In this document: positions 8,008 to 16,491 of the stretch, piece after piece
How positions within the stretch are numbered: the first letter of the stretch is position 1
Layout: each line of letters opens with the position of its first letter
The notes under the pieces: generated by a model
Told to the model about the DNA's origin: nothing
Seen by the model: only the letters and a program-made list of their open reading frames with translations
Databases searched by the model: none
DNA from: PGYR01 sp034670025
Lineage (GTDB): Bacteria; Bacteroidota; Ignavibacteria; Kapaibacteriales; UBA2268
Length of the DNA stretch: 64,000 bases
Assembly (NCBI GenBank): GCA_034670025.1
Contig: JAXMOE010000002.1
Location: 1 to 64,000 of the forward strand
Reading direction: 5' to 3'
Position numbers and translations under genes: made by a program

Positions 8008-8040
8008 GGGATATACGTATATTTAAATGTTGTGCATAAT
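8008..8040 (+). promoter_or_regulatory. Palindrome and GTTGT boundary motif before accessory gene
   Basis: GGGATATACGTATAT contains the perfect palindrome ATATACGTATAT (8011-8022); GTTGTGCATAAT follows at 8029-8040. The same order, GGG + ATACG...CGTAT palindrome + AGTTGT, occurs before the OLD-type gene at 11578-11610. The conserved arrangement suggests a promoter/operator joined to a cassette boundary. Confidence 0.5.
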
Positions 8041-8052
8041 GAGAAGAAAAAA

Positions 8053-8943
8053 ATGGATACAGCACTAGAACTAAAAATAGGGATAGAAAATGGTTTGATA
8101 GTTAGTTCTGAAAAGGGCAGACTACTTTTGGAAACATCCCAACTATTTTCAGAATTACTAACTGATTTTGAAGAGACAAGTATTCATTTATTGCACAGAT
8201 TAATTGAACTGTCTGAAATACCTTTTACACAAGAGAGTGAAAAGGTCAAAAAATGGCGAGATAAACTTGCTGAGCTAACTTTTTGTGAAGTAGGCTTCTC
8301 TTTATCGGGAGATTCTGAAGATATTTTGGCTTGCTATAATGCTATGATAGCAAGTGTATTAATCAAACTTGATTACCAAAATTATTATCGTATCGAAAGA
8401 GCAATAGAATGGATATTAAAATATCAAAGTGTCAGGAGAAATGAAACGACTGAATGGAAAGGAAAAGGAATTCTAAAGTATGGAGGTTGTATGAAATCAA
8501 CGCCCTGTTTTATTGGTGTCGTAAAGTCAATGATAGCTCTTTCTGGTTATAAACGAAAAAATAAATTAGTAAATGAAGCTGTTATTGAGAAATTAAACGA
8601 TGGACTCGAATACATTTTAGAACATGATGGGTATAGGCGAAAATCAACAAACGAACCAATTACTAAAGATATAACTAAACTGACGTTTCCGTTTACTTAC
8701 AAAACCAATTTAGTTGAGATTCTTAGATTATTGAAATTTAACAATGTAATTGATGACCCAAGAGTTGATGAAGCTAAAGAGCTTCTTAAAAGAAAAAAGA
8801 AGGGTAACTACTGGAAATCAAATGCTTTTTACAAGCCTAAATTTTGGATAGATTTTGATAAATCGAAACAGAAATCTGAATGGCTTACGTTTGAAATAGA
8901 AAACACTTTGCACAAGAAAGGCTATGATGTTCAGACCTCCTAA
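8053..8943 (+). CDS. Alpha-toroid (prenyltransferase/terpenoid-cyclase-like) protein, unknown function
   Basis: 296 residues from ATG 8053. A GTG at 8032 lies inside the boundary motif and is less likely; the purine run GAGAAGAAAAAA just before 8053 can serve as ribosome site. The centre (about 115-185) has repeat units such as AIEWILKYQS...WKGKGILKYGGCMKSTPCFIGVVKSMIALSG and LNDGLEYILEHDGYRR, with the helix-pair and YxxG/CxxxC spacing of alpha/alpha-toroid proteins. No signal peptide. No catalytic DxDD motif is visible, so an enzymatic role is not supported. It is the first gene of a leader-bearing accessory unit. Confidence 0.55.
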   Translation: MDTALELKIGIENGLIVSSEKGRLLLETSQLFSELLTDFEETSIHLLHRLIELSEIPFTQESEKVKKWRDKLAELTFCEVGFSLSGDSEDILACYNAMIASVLIKLDYQNYYRIERAIEWILKYQSVRRNETTEWKGKGILKYGGCMKSTPCFIGVVKSMIALSGYKRKNKLVNEAVIEKLNDGLEYILEHDGYRRKSTNEPITKDITKLTFPFTYKTNLVEILRLLKFNNVIDDPRVDEAKELLKRKKKGNYWKSNAFYKPKFWIDFDKSKQKSEWLTFEIENTLHKKGYDVQTS

Positions 8944-8993
8944 TGTCGTCAGTGCACATGACCAAACCGTTGTAAGATATTAAATAAAATGAA

Positions 8994-10013
8994 ATGAACA
9001 GAACAATACATATTAATCAGAATCTTATCAATTTTGGCATTCCTATTACACTTTTAGGAACTATAATTTTATTGTTAAAATCTTCATGTTTAAATGGGAA
9101 TGAGACATTGAATTTTGCCATAACGGTTGACCTTCTCTTGACCATTCCACTTGTTTATTTTCTACTAATACGAAAATCTGAAATCCCAAATACCACAGTT
9201 ATTCCTTTTATGTTAATTGGCGTTTTAATTGGTTCATATTTTTTACCCCAAGAAAGTCAAACATATTTGTCAATCTTCAAAACTTGGGTTTTGCCAGTAA
9301 TTGAAATCTCAATATTAACTTTTGTTGTAATTAAGGTTAGGAGTGCAATTAGAAAATACAAAGGCTTAAAAGGTACTACACCTGACTTTTTTAGCACTCT
9401 TAAGCGTACCTGCTATGAAATACTTCCACAAAAGCTTGTACTACCATGTGCGACAGAAATTGCGGTTTTTTACTATGGTTTTATAAATTGGAAAGCAAAA
9501 GAAACTAATGATAATGAATTTACTTATCATAAAAAAAGCGGAACGCCTGCTCTTCTTTATACATTCATTTTAATTATTGCCGTTGAAACAATTGCTATTC
9601 ATTTTTTACTTAGCAGATGGAGTTTTATTGCTGCTTGGATTTTAACAGCATTAAGTATTTATACCGCTATTCAAGTTTTTGGATTTGTGAAATCGCTGAC
9701 ACAAAGACCTATTTCTATAAATCAAAACAGTTTGACTTTAAAATATGGTATTTTAAATGAAGTTGAAATTTCTTTTTCAGATATTGACAAAATAGAACTA
9801 TCTAGAAAATCTTTAGAAAAGAACGAATTGACCAAAACACTTTCGCCACTTGGAGAACTTGAAAGCCATAATATCATAATTCGCTTGAAAAAGGAGAAGG
9901 AATTAGTTGGTCTTTATGGAATGAAAAAGAGATTTAATATACTTGGATTACATATTGACGAACCAGAAGAATTTAATGAAAGAATAGAAAACGCCTCTCT
10001 AAAATGTATATAA
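8994..10013 (+). CDS. Integral membrane protein with C-terminal PH-like domain
   Basis: 339 residues. Three or four hydrophobic segments lie in the first 120 residues (LINFGIPITLLGTIILLL; FAITVDLLLTIPLVYFLLI; VIPFMLIGVLIGSYFL; VLPVIEISILTFVVI) and two more near 190-235 (LLYTFILIIAVETIAIHFLL; FIAAWILTALSIYTAI). The tail (about 245-335) resembles a bacterial PH domain (ITINQNSLTLKYGILNEVEISFSDIDKIELSRK). A CCGTTGTAAG boundary motif lies at 8967-8976, 18 bp upstream. No clear homologue recognised. As it shares the accessory stretch with defence-like genes, a membrane effector or immunity role is possible but unproven. Confidence 0.6.
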   Translation: MNRTIHINQNLINFGIPITLLGTIILLLKSSCLNGNETLNFAITVDLLLTIPLVYFLLIRKSEIPNTTVIPFMLIGVLIGSYFLPQESQTYLSIFKTWVLPVIEISILTFVVIKVRSAIRKYKGLKGTTPDFFSTLKRTCYEILPQKLVLPCATEIAVFYYGFINWKAKETNDNEFTYHKKSGTPALLYTFILIIAVETIAIHFLLSRWSFIAAWILTALSIYTAIQVFGFVKSLTQRPISINQNSLTLKYGILNEVEISFSDIDKIELSRKSLEKNELTKTLSPLGELESHNIIIRLKKEKELVGLYGMKKRFNILGLHIDEPEEFNERIENASLKCI

Positions 10014-10120
10014 AAAATAGGCAAACCTTTAATAAAATCAATGCCTTTGGCTCGTTTCAAACTTTGTATCCAACCAAAAGTTTAGTGTTTCGAAATCGAC
10101 TACTATTCATATACTAATAT

Positions 10121-10188
10121 GTTGTGAAACTTACTTACAAAATAAACCAATGATGCTATTGGTTTAAGAGTTCAGTGAGGGTGGTTTT
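10121..10188 (+). repeat. Accessory-gene leader repeat, copy B (shorter)
   Basis: Shares with copies A and C the inner hairpin, here perfect (TAAACCAAT at 10143-10151 / ATTGGTTTA at 10158-10166, loop GATGCT), followed by GAGTTCAGTGAGGGTGGTTTTT. The 5' outer arm (CTGAAC) present in A and C is missing. It lies about 90 bp before the RsgA-like gene. An ACAACG motif at 10247-10252 separates it from the gene. Confidence 0.75.
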
Positions 10189-10274
10189 TGATAGATACTC
10201 AATTGTCTTTCTTCAAAGATTTTAAAATGTTATTTTGCATATCAATACAACGTGCTCAATAAAAAAAACTTAAA

Positions 10275-11333
10275 ATGACTCTTGAAGATTTAGGATATAC
10301 AAACGAACTGAATGAATATAGGAAAGAACAACAACTCGATTCTTTTGCCATTGGCAGAGTTATTACAGCCTATAAAGATCGCTACAAAGTAAGAACTACA
10401 TCCGCTGAGCTGGATTGTGAGCTTATCGGAAACTTAAGGTTTACTATAGAAGATAAAAGTGAACTACCAGCTGTAGGCGATTGGGTTGCAATTGTAGAAT
10501 ATGACGAAGATAAAGGGCTAATTCATGCAGTTCTACCTAGGACTTCCAAATTGGAAAGAAAAGCTGTAGGAAAGAAAGGTCAATCTCAGATAATTTCCAC
10601 AAACATTGACATGGGTCTAATAATTCAGTCTATTAATCGAGACTTCAACATTAACAGGCTAGAGCGGTATATGACAATTTGTAATAATTCGGCAATTGAA
10701 CCTGTTGTCGTCTTAAGTAAAATTGACTTAATCGAAGAACATGAGCTTAAAGAATTACTCATCCAGATTAAAGAGAGAATCAAGAATATCCCTGTGTTTC
10801 CAATAAGTAATATGAATCTAGAAGGTATAAATGATTTAAAGTCTGTTTTACAGAAAGGAAAAACATACTGTTTGCTTGGGTCATCAGGTGTCGGAAAATC
10901 TACATTGATTAATATTCTGAGTGGAGAGGAGATTATGAAAACAGGAGAAATCAGCGAAAGTATAGACCGTGGAAAACATGTTACAACTCATCGAGAATTG
11001 ATTGTTCTTGAACAAGGCATACTGATTGATAACCCAGGAATGAGAGAAATTGGAATAACTGATTCTCAGAAAGGAATGGAAATGACATTTGATGAAATTT
11101 CTGAGCTTTCAAAAGACTGTAAATACTCAGATTGTACACATACAAATGAAGATAGTTGTGCGGTATTGGAAGCTATTGAAAATGATAAACTGAGCCGTGA
11201 AATGTATGAGAACTATATCAGGATGGAAAAAGAAAGAATGTATTATGAATCAAGTGCACTTGAAAGGAAAAAGAAGTATAAAGACTTAGGGAAATTGATT
11301 AAAAACATGAAGAAGATTCATAATAAATATTAA
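10275..11333 (+). CDS. rsgA: Ribosome small-subunit-dependent GTPase A-like protein
   Basis: 352 residues with the circularly permuted GTPase order of RsgA/YjeQ: an N-terminal OB-like part (25-95), then G4 (VVVLSKIDL), G1 P-loop (GSSGVGKSTLIN) and G3 (DNPGMRE). The zinc site is C282, C287, H289, C295 (CKYSDCTHTNEDSC), with the same 5-2-6 spacing as E. coli RsgA. Family role: GTP-dependent checking of 30S subunit maturation in the cytoplasm. Every key motif is present, so it should be active. The oddity is its setting: between two leader repeats in an accessory stretch rather than with housekeeping genes. It may be a second, mobile copy, possibly protective against ribosome-targeting toxins or stress. 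Confidence 0.9.
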   Translation: MTLEDLGYTNELNEYRKEQQLDSFAIGRVITAYKDRYKVRTTSAELDCELIGNLRFTIEDKSELPAVGDWVAIVEYDEDKGLIHAVLPRTSKLERKAVGKKGQSQIISTNIDMGLIIQSINRDFNINRLERYMTICNNSAIEPVVVLSKIDLIEEHELKELLIQIKERIKNIPVFPISNMNLEGINDLKSVLQKGKTYCLLGSSGVGKSTLINILSGEEIMKTGEISESIDRGKHVTTHRELIVLEQGILIDNPGMREIGITDSQKGMEMTFDEISELSKDCKYSDCTHTNEDSCAVLEAIENDKLSREMYENYIRMEKERMYYESSALERKKKYKDLGKLIKNMKKIHNKY

Positions 11334-11398
11334 GCACTACTACATCTATACAAGCCCCTTTTAGGACACACCTAATACACAATCTATAATAAATATAC

Positions 11399-11522
11399 AC
11401 ACCATTCAATATGCCAATGAAGCGATAAATAACCCTGTCACTACAATTACTGAACGATGTAAGTATAATTTACTAAATAATCCGATGGTGCTATTGGTTT
11501 AAAAGTTCAGTGAGGGTGGTTT
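11399..11522 (+). repeat. Accessory-gene leader repeat, copy C
   Basis: Matches copy A over about 120 bp: both start ACACCAT, share GCGATAAATAACC or GATAAATAACC, ATTACTGAACGATGT, then CCGATG(C/G)TGCTATTGGTTTAAA and GTTCAGTGAGGG. The outer dyad CTGAAC/GTTCAG is kept and the inner stem is weaker than in copy B. It ends in a T7 run. Confidence 0.75.
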
Positions 11523-11580
11523 TTTTACAATCACTATAATCTTATACTAAAAAATGATACATTTGTATTATAAATAGGGT

Positions 11581-11596
11581 ATACGAATGTTCGTAT
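11581..11596. promoter_or_regulatory. Palindromic operator-like site
   Basis: ATACGAA (11581-11587) and TTCGTAT (11590-11596) are exact reverse complements. A related palindrome stands at the same relative place before the gene at 8053, so this is likely a shared control or promoter element. Confidence 0.45.
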
Positions 11597-11641
11597 ATCA
11601 ATATAGTTGTAACCAATACCAACAAACATTTGAACTAACCA

Positions 11642-13452
11642 ATGAAACTAGATAAAGTAAAAATTAAAAACTTCAGAGGATATCAAACCGAAACTGAAAT
11701 TCCGATTTCGGACTTAACGGCTTTCATTGGAAGAAATGACGCAGGAAAATCATCTGTTTTAGAAGCACTTGAAATTTTCTTTAATAATTCATTGGTCAAA
11801 TGTGAAAGAGAAGATTTAAATATAGAAGCTGATAATAATTTAATAGAAATTACTTGTCTGTTTTCAGAATTTCCAGACGAAATTATAATTGACACAGCAA
11901 ATCCAACGACTTTAATTGATGAAAAGCTACTTAATGCAGAAGGACAATTAGAAATTAAAAAAGTTTACACAGCAACTGTAGCTAGTCCAAAAGAAAAAGT
12001 ATTTATCATCTGCAATCATCCAACTGTTGAAAATGGAAATGATTTACTCAATTTAAAAAGGACAGAATTAAGAACTAGAGCTAACAATTTAGATATTCCA
12101 CAAGAAAATTATAACGGAAATGTAAACTCAACAATTAGACAAGCTATTTGGGATTCATTTGACGATTTAAGTTTACAAAAAACTGAACTGCTTGTCGATA
12201 AAGAGGATTCTAAAAAAGTTTACGAAACTCTAAAAGGGTACTTACCTGTGTACGCGTTATTTCAATCTGACCGACAAAGTAAAGATGATGATAAAGAGGT
12301 TGCTGACCCAATGAAAATCGCTATTAAACAAGCCTTAGCAGAACTTAACGATGAAATTGAACACATTAAAATGAAGTTAGAAATCGAGCTATTGACACAG
12401 CAAATCGAACATTAGAGAAATTACGAGAAATGTCGCCTGATTTAGCTAGCGAATTACTTCCAGAATTTAAAACAGAACCAAAATTTGACAGCCAGTTTAA
12501 GCTAACCATAAAATCTGAGGAAGATATTCCAATTAATAAAAGAGGAAGTGGAATAAGGAGATTAATTTTACTCAATTTTTTCAGGGCAGAAGCCGAGAGA
12601 CTTAGAGATGAACATCAAGGGAACCAAATAATTTTTGCGTTTGAAGAACCAGAAACTTCTCAACATCCTGACCACCAAGAAATGTTGATTCAAGCTTTTA
12701 CTGATTTATCAAATTCTGGTAATTCTCAAATTATTTTGACAACTCACACACCAGCTTTAGCTGGGCTTTTACCTTTATCCAGCTTAAGATTTGTAGAAAG
12801 AGAAGGGAACGACAGAACAGTAGAATTGGGTACTGATGAAGTATTTGAAAAGATAGCTACAACTCTCGGAGTATTACCTAATCCTGTTTCAAAAAATGCT
12901 ACAGCTATGCTATTGATTGAAGGAAAAAGTGATGTTACTTTCGTAAATCATACTGCTACACAACTAAAAGCTGATGGACATATTACGCACACACTTGAAG
13001 AAAAGAGAATAGCATTAATTCCAATTGGAGGTTGTGGAAATCTAAAACATTGGAGAACATTGCAACTTGCTGAACAATTTGACATTCCATACTGTGTTCT
13101 GTTAGATTCAGACAAAGGAACTGCCGAAGAACAAAAAAATATCGACCAAATAACCGAACTTAGAGGCAATGGAATTAAAGCATATATTACGAGAAAACGA
13201 GAGCCTGAAAATTATGTTCATTTGGACTGTTTGAATTTGCCAGCTGGAAGTACTTTTTCTATAAATGATACTTGTGATGCTAAAGTCTTAATAGCCAACG
13301 AAAAGTCAACTAAAAAAACATTAATTCTTGAAACTTATTGGACTAGAATGACTTCGGCTCAAATTCGAGAAGTTGAACATTACAATGATAACGGAACGGA
13401 CAGGTATGAGTTTAGCGAAATGTTTACAGATTTTTTGAGTTTAGTACCATAA
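11642..13452 (+). pseudogene. OLD-family ATP-dependent nuclease, single-base frameshift
   Basis: Two frames (11642-12415, 12430-13452) make one protein of about 603 residues. Part 1 has Walker A (FIGRNDAGKSSVLEALEIFF). Part 2 has the ABC-type signature region (GSGIRRLILLNFF), Walker B (IIFAFEEPETSQHPDHQ), the switch (LTTHTPALAG) and a TOPRIM domain (LLIEGKSDVTFV ... YCVLLDSDKGT). The break lies at an A4 run (12368-12371): with a fifth A the sequence reads IKNEVRNRAIDTANRTLEKLREMSPDLAS straight into part 2. Family role: ATPase-coupled DNA cleavage in phage defence, alone or with a UvrD-like partner, which is absent here. It could be a real null mutation, a phase-variable tract or a read error. 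Confidence 0.85.
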
Positions 13453-13466
13453 AAGTACTGGTTACA

Positions 13467-13595
13467 ACAACGTATATAGCACATAGCTAATCAGTTGCAT
13501 AAACGAAGTTATGGCATATTTAAGAATCTAGCTTGTGCTTAATTCGAAAATAATTTTCTAATTTATACACTATTTTCCATATACAAAGCCGTTGT
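13467..13595. repeat. attC-like imperfect nested hairpin at the end of the accessory stretch
   Basis: Outer arms ACAACG (13467-13472) and CGTTGT (13590-13595) are exact inverted repeats. Inner arms AGCACATAGCTA (13478-13489) and CTAGCTTGTGCT (13528-13539) pair with a bulge. Total span is 129 bp, directly after the OLD-type gene's stop. Family knowledge: integron attC sites are imperfect hairpins of about 60-140 bp with short outer core sites and extrahelical bases. The core here is not the textbook GTTRRRY, so the label is by analogy. Related half-sites stand at 8029, 8967, 10247 and 11605. Confidence 0.55.
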
Positions 13596-13647
13596 ATATA
13601 TTTGCTTACTTTCATACCCCGCTCCAACATAAAACACACCCCATACA

Positions 13648-13923
13648 TTACCATATATCATCATAATCTTCATCCTCATCGTACCAATTATAGAAATGAT
13701 CTTTAATTTCCTTAGCAAGTTCTGGGTCTGTTTTTACTACCTCTTCTACTATTTCATCTACGCGACTCAAAAACTTACTGACATGCTCTATATCCTCACA
13801 CGCGCCATCTACCAATCCCTCCAGGTCATCCTCATAATATATTTTCACTAACTCTGGATTGTTAGTCAATAGTATTTCTTTGGCTTCTTCTCTATCTACC
13901 CATTCAAATTTTCTCCCCATCAT
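13648..13923 (-). CDS. Small acidic protein, unknown function
   Basis: 91 residues from ATG 13923, chosen because GGGAGGTG sits directly upstream; a longer frame from 13956 lacks such a site. The sequence is very acidic and helical (EDDLEGLVDGACEDIEHVSKFLSRVDEIVEEVVKTDPELAKEIKDHF) and ends in a DEDEDYDDIW tail. Acidic tails of this kind occur in antitoxins, DNA mimics and chaperone-like proteins; none can be chosen here. It lies just beyond the attC-like hairpin, on the opposite strand to the cassettes. Confidence 0.55.
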   Translation of the reverse strand: MMGRKFEWVDREEAKEILLTNNPELVKIYYEDDLEGLVDGACEDIEHVSKFLSRVDEIVEEVVKTDPELAKEIKDHFYNWYDEDEDYDDIW

Positions 13924-14071
13924 ACACCTCCCGACTAATACTAGTCTCTGGGTCAACTATAAGCTCCTAGTCATAGATTAGAAAAAAATATTTTAAAAAT
14001 CAATGAAATGGTATAATTAAAAAAAAATCTTGCAACAAAATAAATATTTTGAGTTCTTCTTATAGAAGGAT

Positions 14072-14635
14072 ATGAAAAAAAATAAAAAACATAGTGATTC
14101 TGTACTTTTTCAGTCTATGAAAAGTTCAAAGAAGAAAGAGAAAGATCAAGCATTTGAAGAACTATACGAAAGGTATTCAAGAAGGGTCTATGCTTATTGT
14201 GTTAAAGTTACAAGAAATAGATTTGAAGCAGATGATATTTTTCAGGAAGTGTTTTCTAGATTCTATAATAAAGCAGAGAACTACAATTTTGTTAGTGTGC
14301 TTGGTTTGCTGATTACAATTGCTAGAAATTTGTGTCTAAATCGAAAAAGAGATAGAAAATATTTTGATAATATTGATAATATGCAATTAATAAGTGAAGA
14401 GCCTTCTAAGAAAATTAATGAGATGCAAGTACAACTTATTTCAATAGCTGTTGAAACGTTAGATATGAAATATAAAGAACCATTAGTTTTAAAAGTATAT
14501 AATAATTTATCATATGAAGAGATATCAATTATATGTGAAATCTCAGTTGTCGCTGCAAGGTCGAGAGTATTTCGTGCAAAAAAAATGTTAAAAAAATATT
14601 TAGAGCCTCATTTTGAGGATTATTTTGAGGAATGA
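14072..14635 (+). CDS. RNA polymerase ECF sigma factor
   Basis: 187 residues. Region 2: LYERYSRRVYAYCVKVTRNRFEADDIFQEVFSRFY. Region 4: LDMKYKEPLVLKVYNNLSYEEISIICEISVVAARSRVFRAKKMLKKYL. Ribosome site AGAAGGA lies 5-6 bp before ATG 14072. It heads a rightward operon: sigma, anti-sigma/barrel fusion (start 4 bp after the sigma stop), lipoprotein, T9SS-exported peptidase. The same order occurs in the mirror operon at 5837-1958. The two sigmas share layout and length but differ in region 4, so they probably read different promoters. Confidence 0.93.
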   Translation: MKKNKKHSDSVLFQSMKSSKKKEKDQAFEELYERYSRRVYAYCVKVTRNRFEADDIFQEVFSRFYNKAENYNFVSVLGLLITIARNLCLNRKRDRKYFDNIDNMQLISEEPSKKINEMQVQLISIAVETLDMKYKEPLVLKVYNNLSYEEISIICEISVVAARSRVFRAKKMLKKYLEPHFEDYFEE

Positions 14636-14639
14636 ATAA

Positions 14640-15863
14640 ATGAGTTATCAAGAAAAAATACAAGAATTTATAGACGGGAATATCTCTAAAGAAGATGAGG
14701 ATATTCTATTTGAATTATTAAATTCTGATAGAATAATTAGAAGTGATTTTAAGAAAAATATTGCTCTAGAGTTCGGAATGCTCAGGGAAGCTACTGAACT
14801 AGTTCCCTCAAATAGACTTACTGGAGCACTTTTCGCTTCATTAGGAATAGGAGCAACTGTAGTTAACACACCTATTAAGAGTTGGTTGACAGGCAATTCT
14901 AAGCCTATTGCTTCAGCAATTATTGCATCACTATTAACAATAACTGCTTTCATAGTAAGTGACTTTAGAGTCGATGATAGTCATTTGAAACCCAATATAG
15001 TACTTAAAGATAAAAATATTAATGAAAGTAATAGTAATCAAAACATAGAACACTCAGAATTAAGTCAAAATGAAACAGTTGATGTAAGGTCGAGTTCTAT
15101 TAAAGACCTTGAAGAATATAATAGTTTAAGTAACAGAGTCAATGATAATAATAACAAGAATTCAAAAAATGGTATAGAACAAAATCGACAAAATTACATT
15201 TTGAATTCTGAAGCAGAAGATATAGGTATTTATTCATTTCAACCAAAGAAAATCTCTTTTGCAGAATTATATCAAAATTTTGAGAGTTCAAAACAATATT
15301 CTTTAAATATTAATGAAAGTAATATTCAACAAGAAAGTTTTTTAGTTCAAAATCAACTCAATAGAAATGAACTATTAGATAAGTTTTCTATAAAATTCAC
15401 AAAATTCTCAGACTATGTGTTTCCGAGTAAGGATCTAGGATTAAGTGCAGAAGATGATTCAGAATTTAGAAATTCTGCAATTGCATTGCTTTATAAATTA
15501 AATGATGAAATTGATTTAGGAATAGAGTATCGAAGAGAGAACATTTATCAAGAATTTACAAATGTCGAAGACGGTATAGAAATTAACTATTACCAATATC
15601 CATCACTTAATTCATTTGGACTTTTTACAAGTTACGACTTCATTAATATAAGTGATTATGGAAGCTTGTATTCTGAATTAAATCTAGGTGGAAATAAAGC
15701 AATGGGTATTCTTCGTGGGAGCTTAGGGCTTAAGTTTGATTTAGGTAAATATTACTATTTTGATTTAGGTGTTCAACAAAGTTATTATCTTTTTAACAAT
15801 AGCGGACAATATTTTAACAGCACTAAGACATCAATTTTTGGAGGACTGACTTTTGAGTTATAG
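14640..15863 (+). CDS. Anti-sigma-like membrane protein fused to a beta-barrel domain
   Basis: 407 residues. The N-terminal domain (1-60, EKIQEFIDGNISKEDEDILFELLNSDRIIRSDFKK) resembles the short helical anti-sigma start that counts 'ELLNSDxxxRxxF'. One transmembrane helix follows (about 91-108, ASAIIASLLTITAFIVSDF), then a long Asn/Ser-rich linker (110-235). The C-terminal domain (about 240-407) is beta-barrel-like (AIALLYKLNDEIDLGIEYRRE, SLGLKFDLGKYYYFDLGVQQ, SIFGGLTFEL). If both ends are inserted, one chain would link the inner membrane to the outer membrane. Same architecture as 4141-5268 with little direct sequence likeness. Confidence 0.65.
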   Translation: MSYQEKIQEFIDGNISKEDEDILFELLNSDRIIRSDFKKNIALEFGMLREATELVPSNRLTGALFASLGIGATVVNTPIKSWLTGNSKPIASAIIASLLTITAFIVSDFRVDDSHLKPNIVLKDKNINESNSNQNIEHSELSQNETVDVRSSSIKDLEEYNSLSNRVNDNNNKNSKNGIEQNRQNYILNSEAEDIGIYSFQPKKISFAELYQNFESSKQYSLNINESNIQQESFLVQNQLNRNELLDKFSIKFTKFSDYVFPSKDLGLSAEDDSEFRNSAIALLYKLNDEIDLGIEYRRENIYQEFTNVEDGIEINYYQYPSLNSFGLFTSYDFINISDYGSLYSELNLGGNKAMGILRGSLGLKFDLGKYYYFDLGVQQSYYLFNNSGQYFNSTKTSIFGGLTFEL

Positions 15864-16476
15864 AATTCTAATTATATCACTATTTCTACAGATACTTTTT
15901 TGTGGATGCGAAAATTCTGCAGGTTTAGATGATGATGCTATAAAGCTACAGAATGGTAAGGAGTCAAAAATTGAATATGTATCTTTGGATAATATTAGTT
16001 TTAACATTAAGGAATTGACATTTGATGGATTACAAAATATTCCTTATTTAGACTGGGGAATAGATTTTAAACTACTAAGCGGAACAGCTTTTTTTGATAC
16101 ATCTAACAATGAATTAAAACTTAGTCTAAACAATTACAGTTTTGAACAAGATTTATTTGTATTTGCTCAACGTCCAGATTCCATTTACTCAATAAAATTT
16201 TCTATAATTGATATACCCATTGATGTATCTAATCCAGATATAGAAAATGGTATTGAATTAAAAGTATCAAATTTAGATTATCAAATAGAGCTGTTAATTC
16301 ATGATAGTAATGGTAACGATTTCCAGTTGATGAATGATGATTTGAATATGTCAATAGCTTATCAAATAAAAGACAAATCAGATTTAATTAAGCTGTATAT
16401 TAAAGCAGAAGTCATTAATAGTACTTTATTTACAAGTGGCATTCAACTTCAATCGAATGTATTTTTTAAATATTAA
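15853..16476 (+). CDS. Small lipoprotein, unknown function
   Basis: 207 residues from TTG 15853, overlapping the previous stop by 11 bp. The TTG is supported because the signal peptide and lipobox (SYRILIISLFLQILFCGC) begin there, with GGAGGA 7-9 bp upstream, and no ATG lies nearby. The mature part is a beta-rich domain (ISFNIKELTFDGLQNIPYLDWGIDFKLLSGTAFFD...). No family recognised. Third gene of the sigma operon, matching the lipoprotein slot of the mirror operon. Confidence 0.7.
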   Translation: MSYRILIISLFLQILFCGCENSAGLDDDAIKLQNGKESKIEYVSLDNISFNIKELTFDGLQNIPYLDWGIDFKLLSGTAFFDTSNNELKLSLNNYSFEQDLFVFAQRPDSIYSIKFSIIDIPIDVSNPDIENGIELKVSNLDYQIELLIHDSNGNDFQLMNDDLNMSIAYQIKDKSDLIKLYIKAEVINSTLFTSGIQLQSNVFFKY

Positions 16477-16491
16477 AAAAGAGGGTTTAAA

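Larger units (their letters stand above)
11334..11641. other. Intergenic region carrying leader repeat C and a palindromic promoter-like segment
   Basis: No gene. It contains the 120-bp leader copy C (11399-11522), then an A/T-rich spacer, a palindrome (11581-11596) and an AGTTGT boundary motif (11605-11610) before the OLD-type gene. Confidence 0.6.

Noticed and set aside
12430..13452. Independent 340-codon gene starting at ATG 12430
   Set aside because: It is the second half of a frameshifted OLD-type nuclease; the frame is open upstream of the ATG and continues the helix preceding it.
14045..14055. Shared TATTTTrAGTT before both sigma genes as an autoregulatory promoter
   Set aside because: The match (also 5875-5885 on the minus strand) is short in very A/T-rich DNA and at different distances from the start codons; not enough to call.
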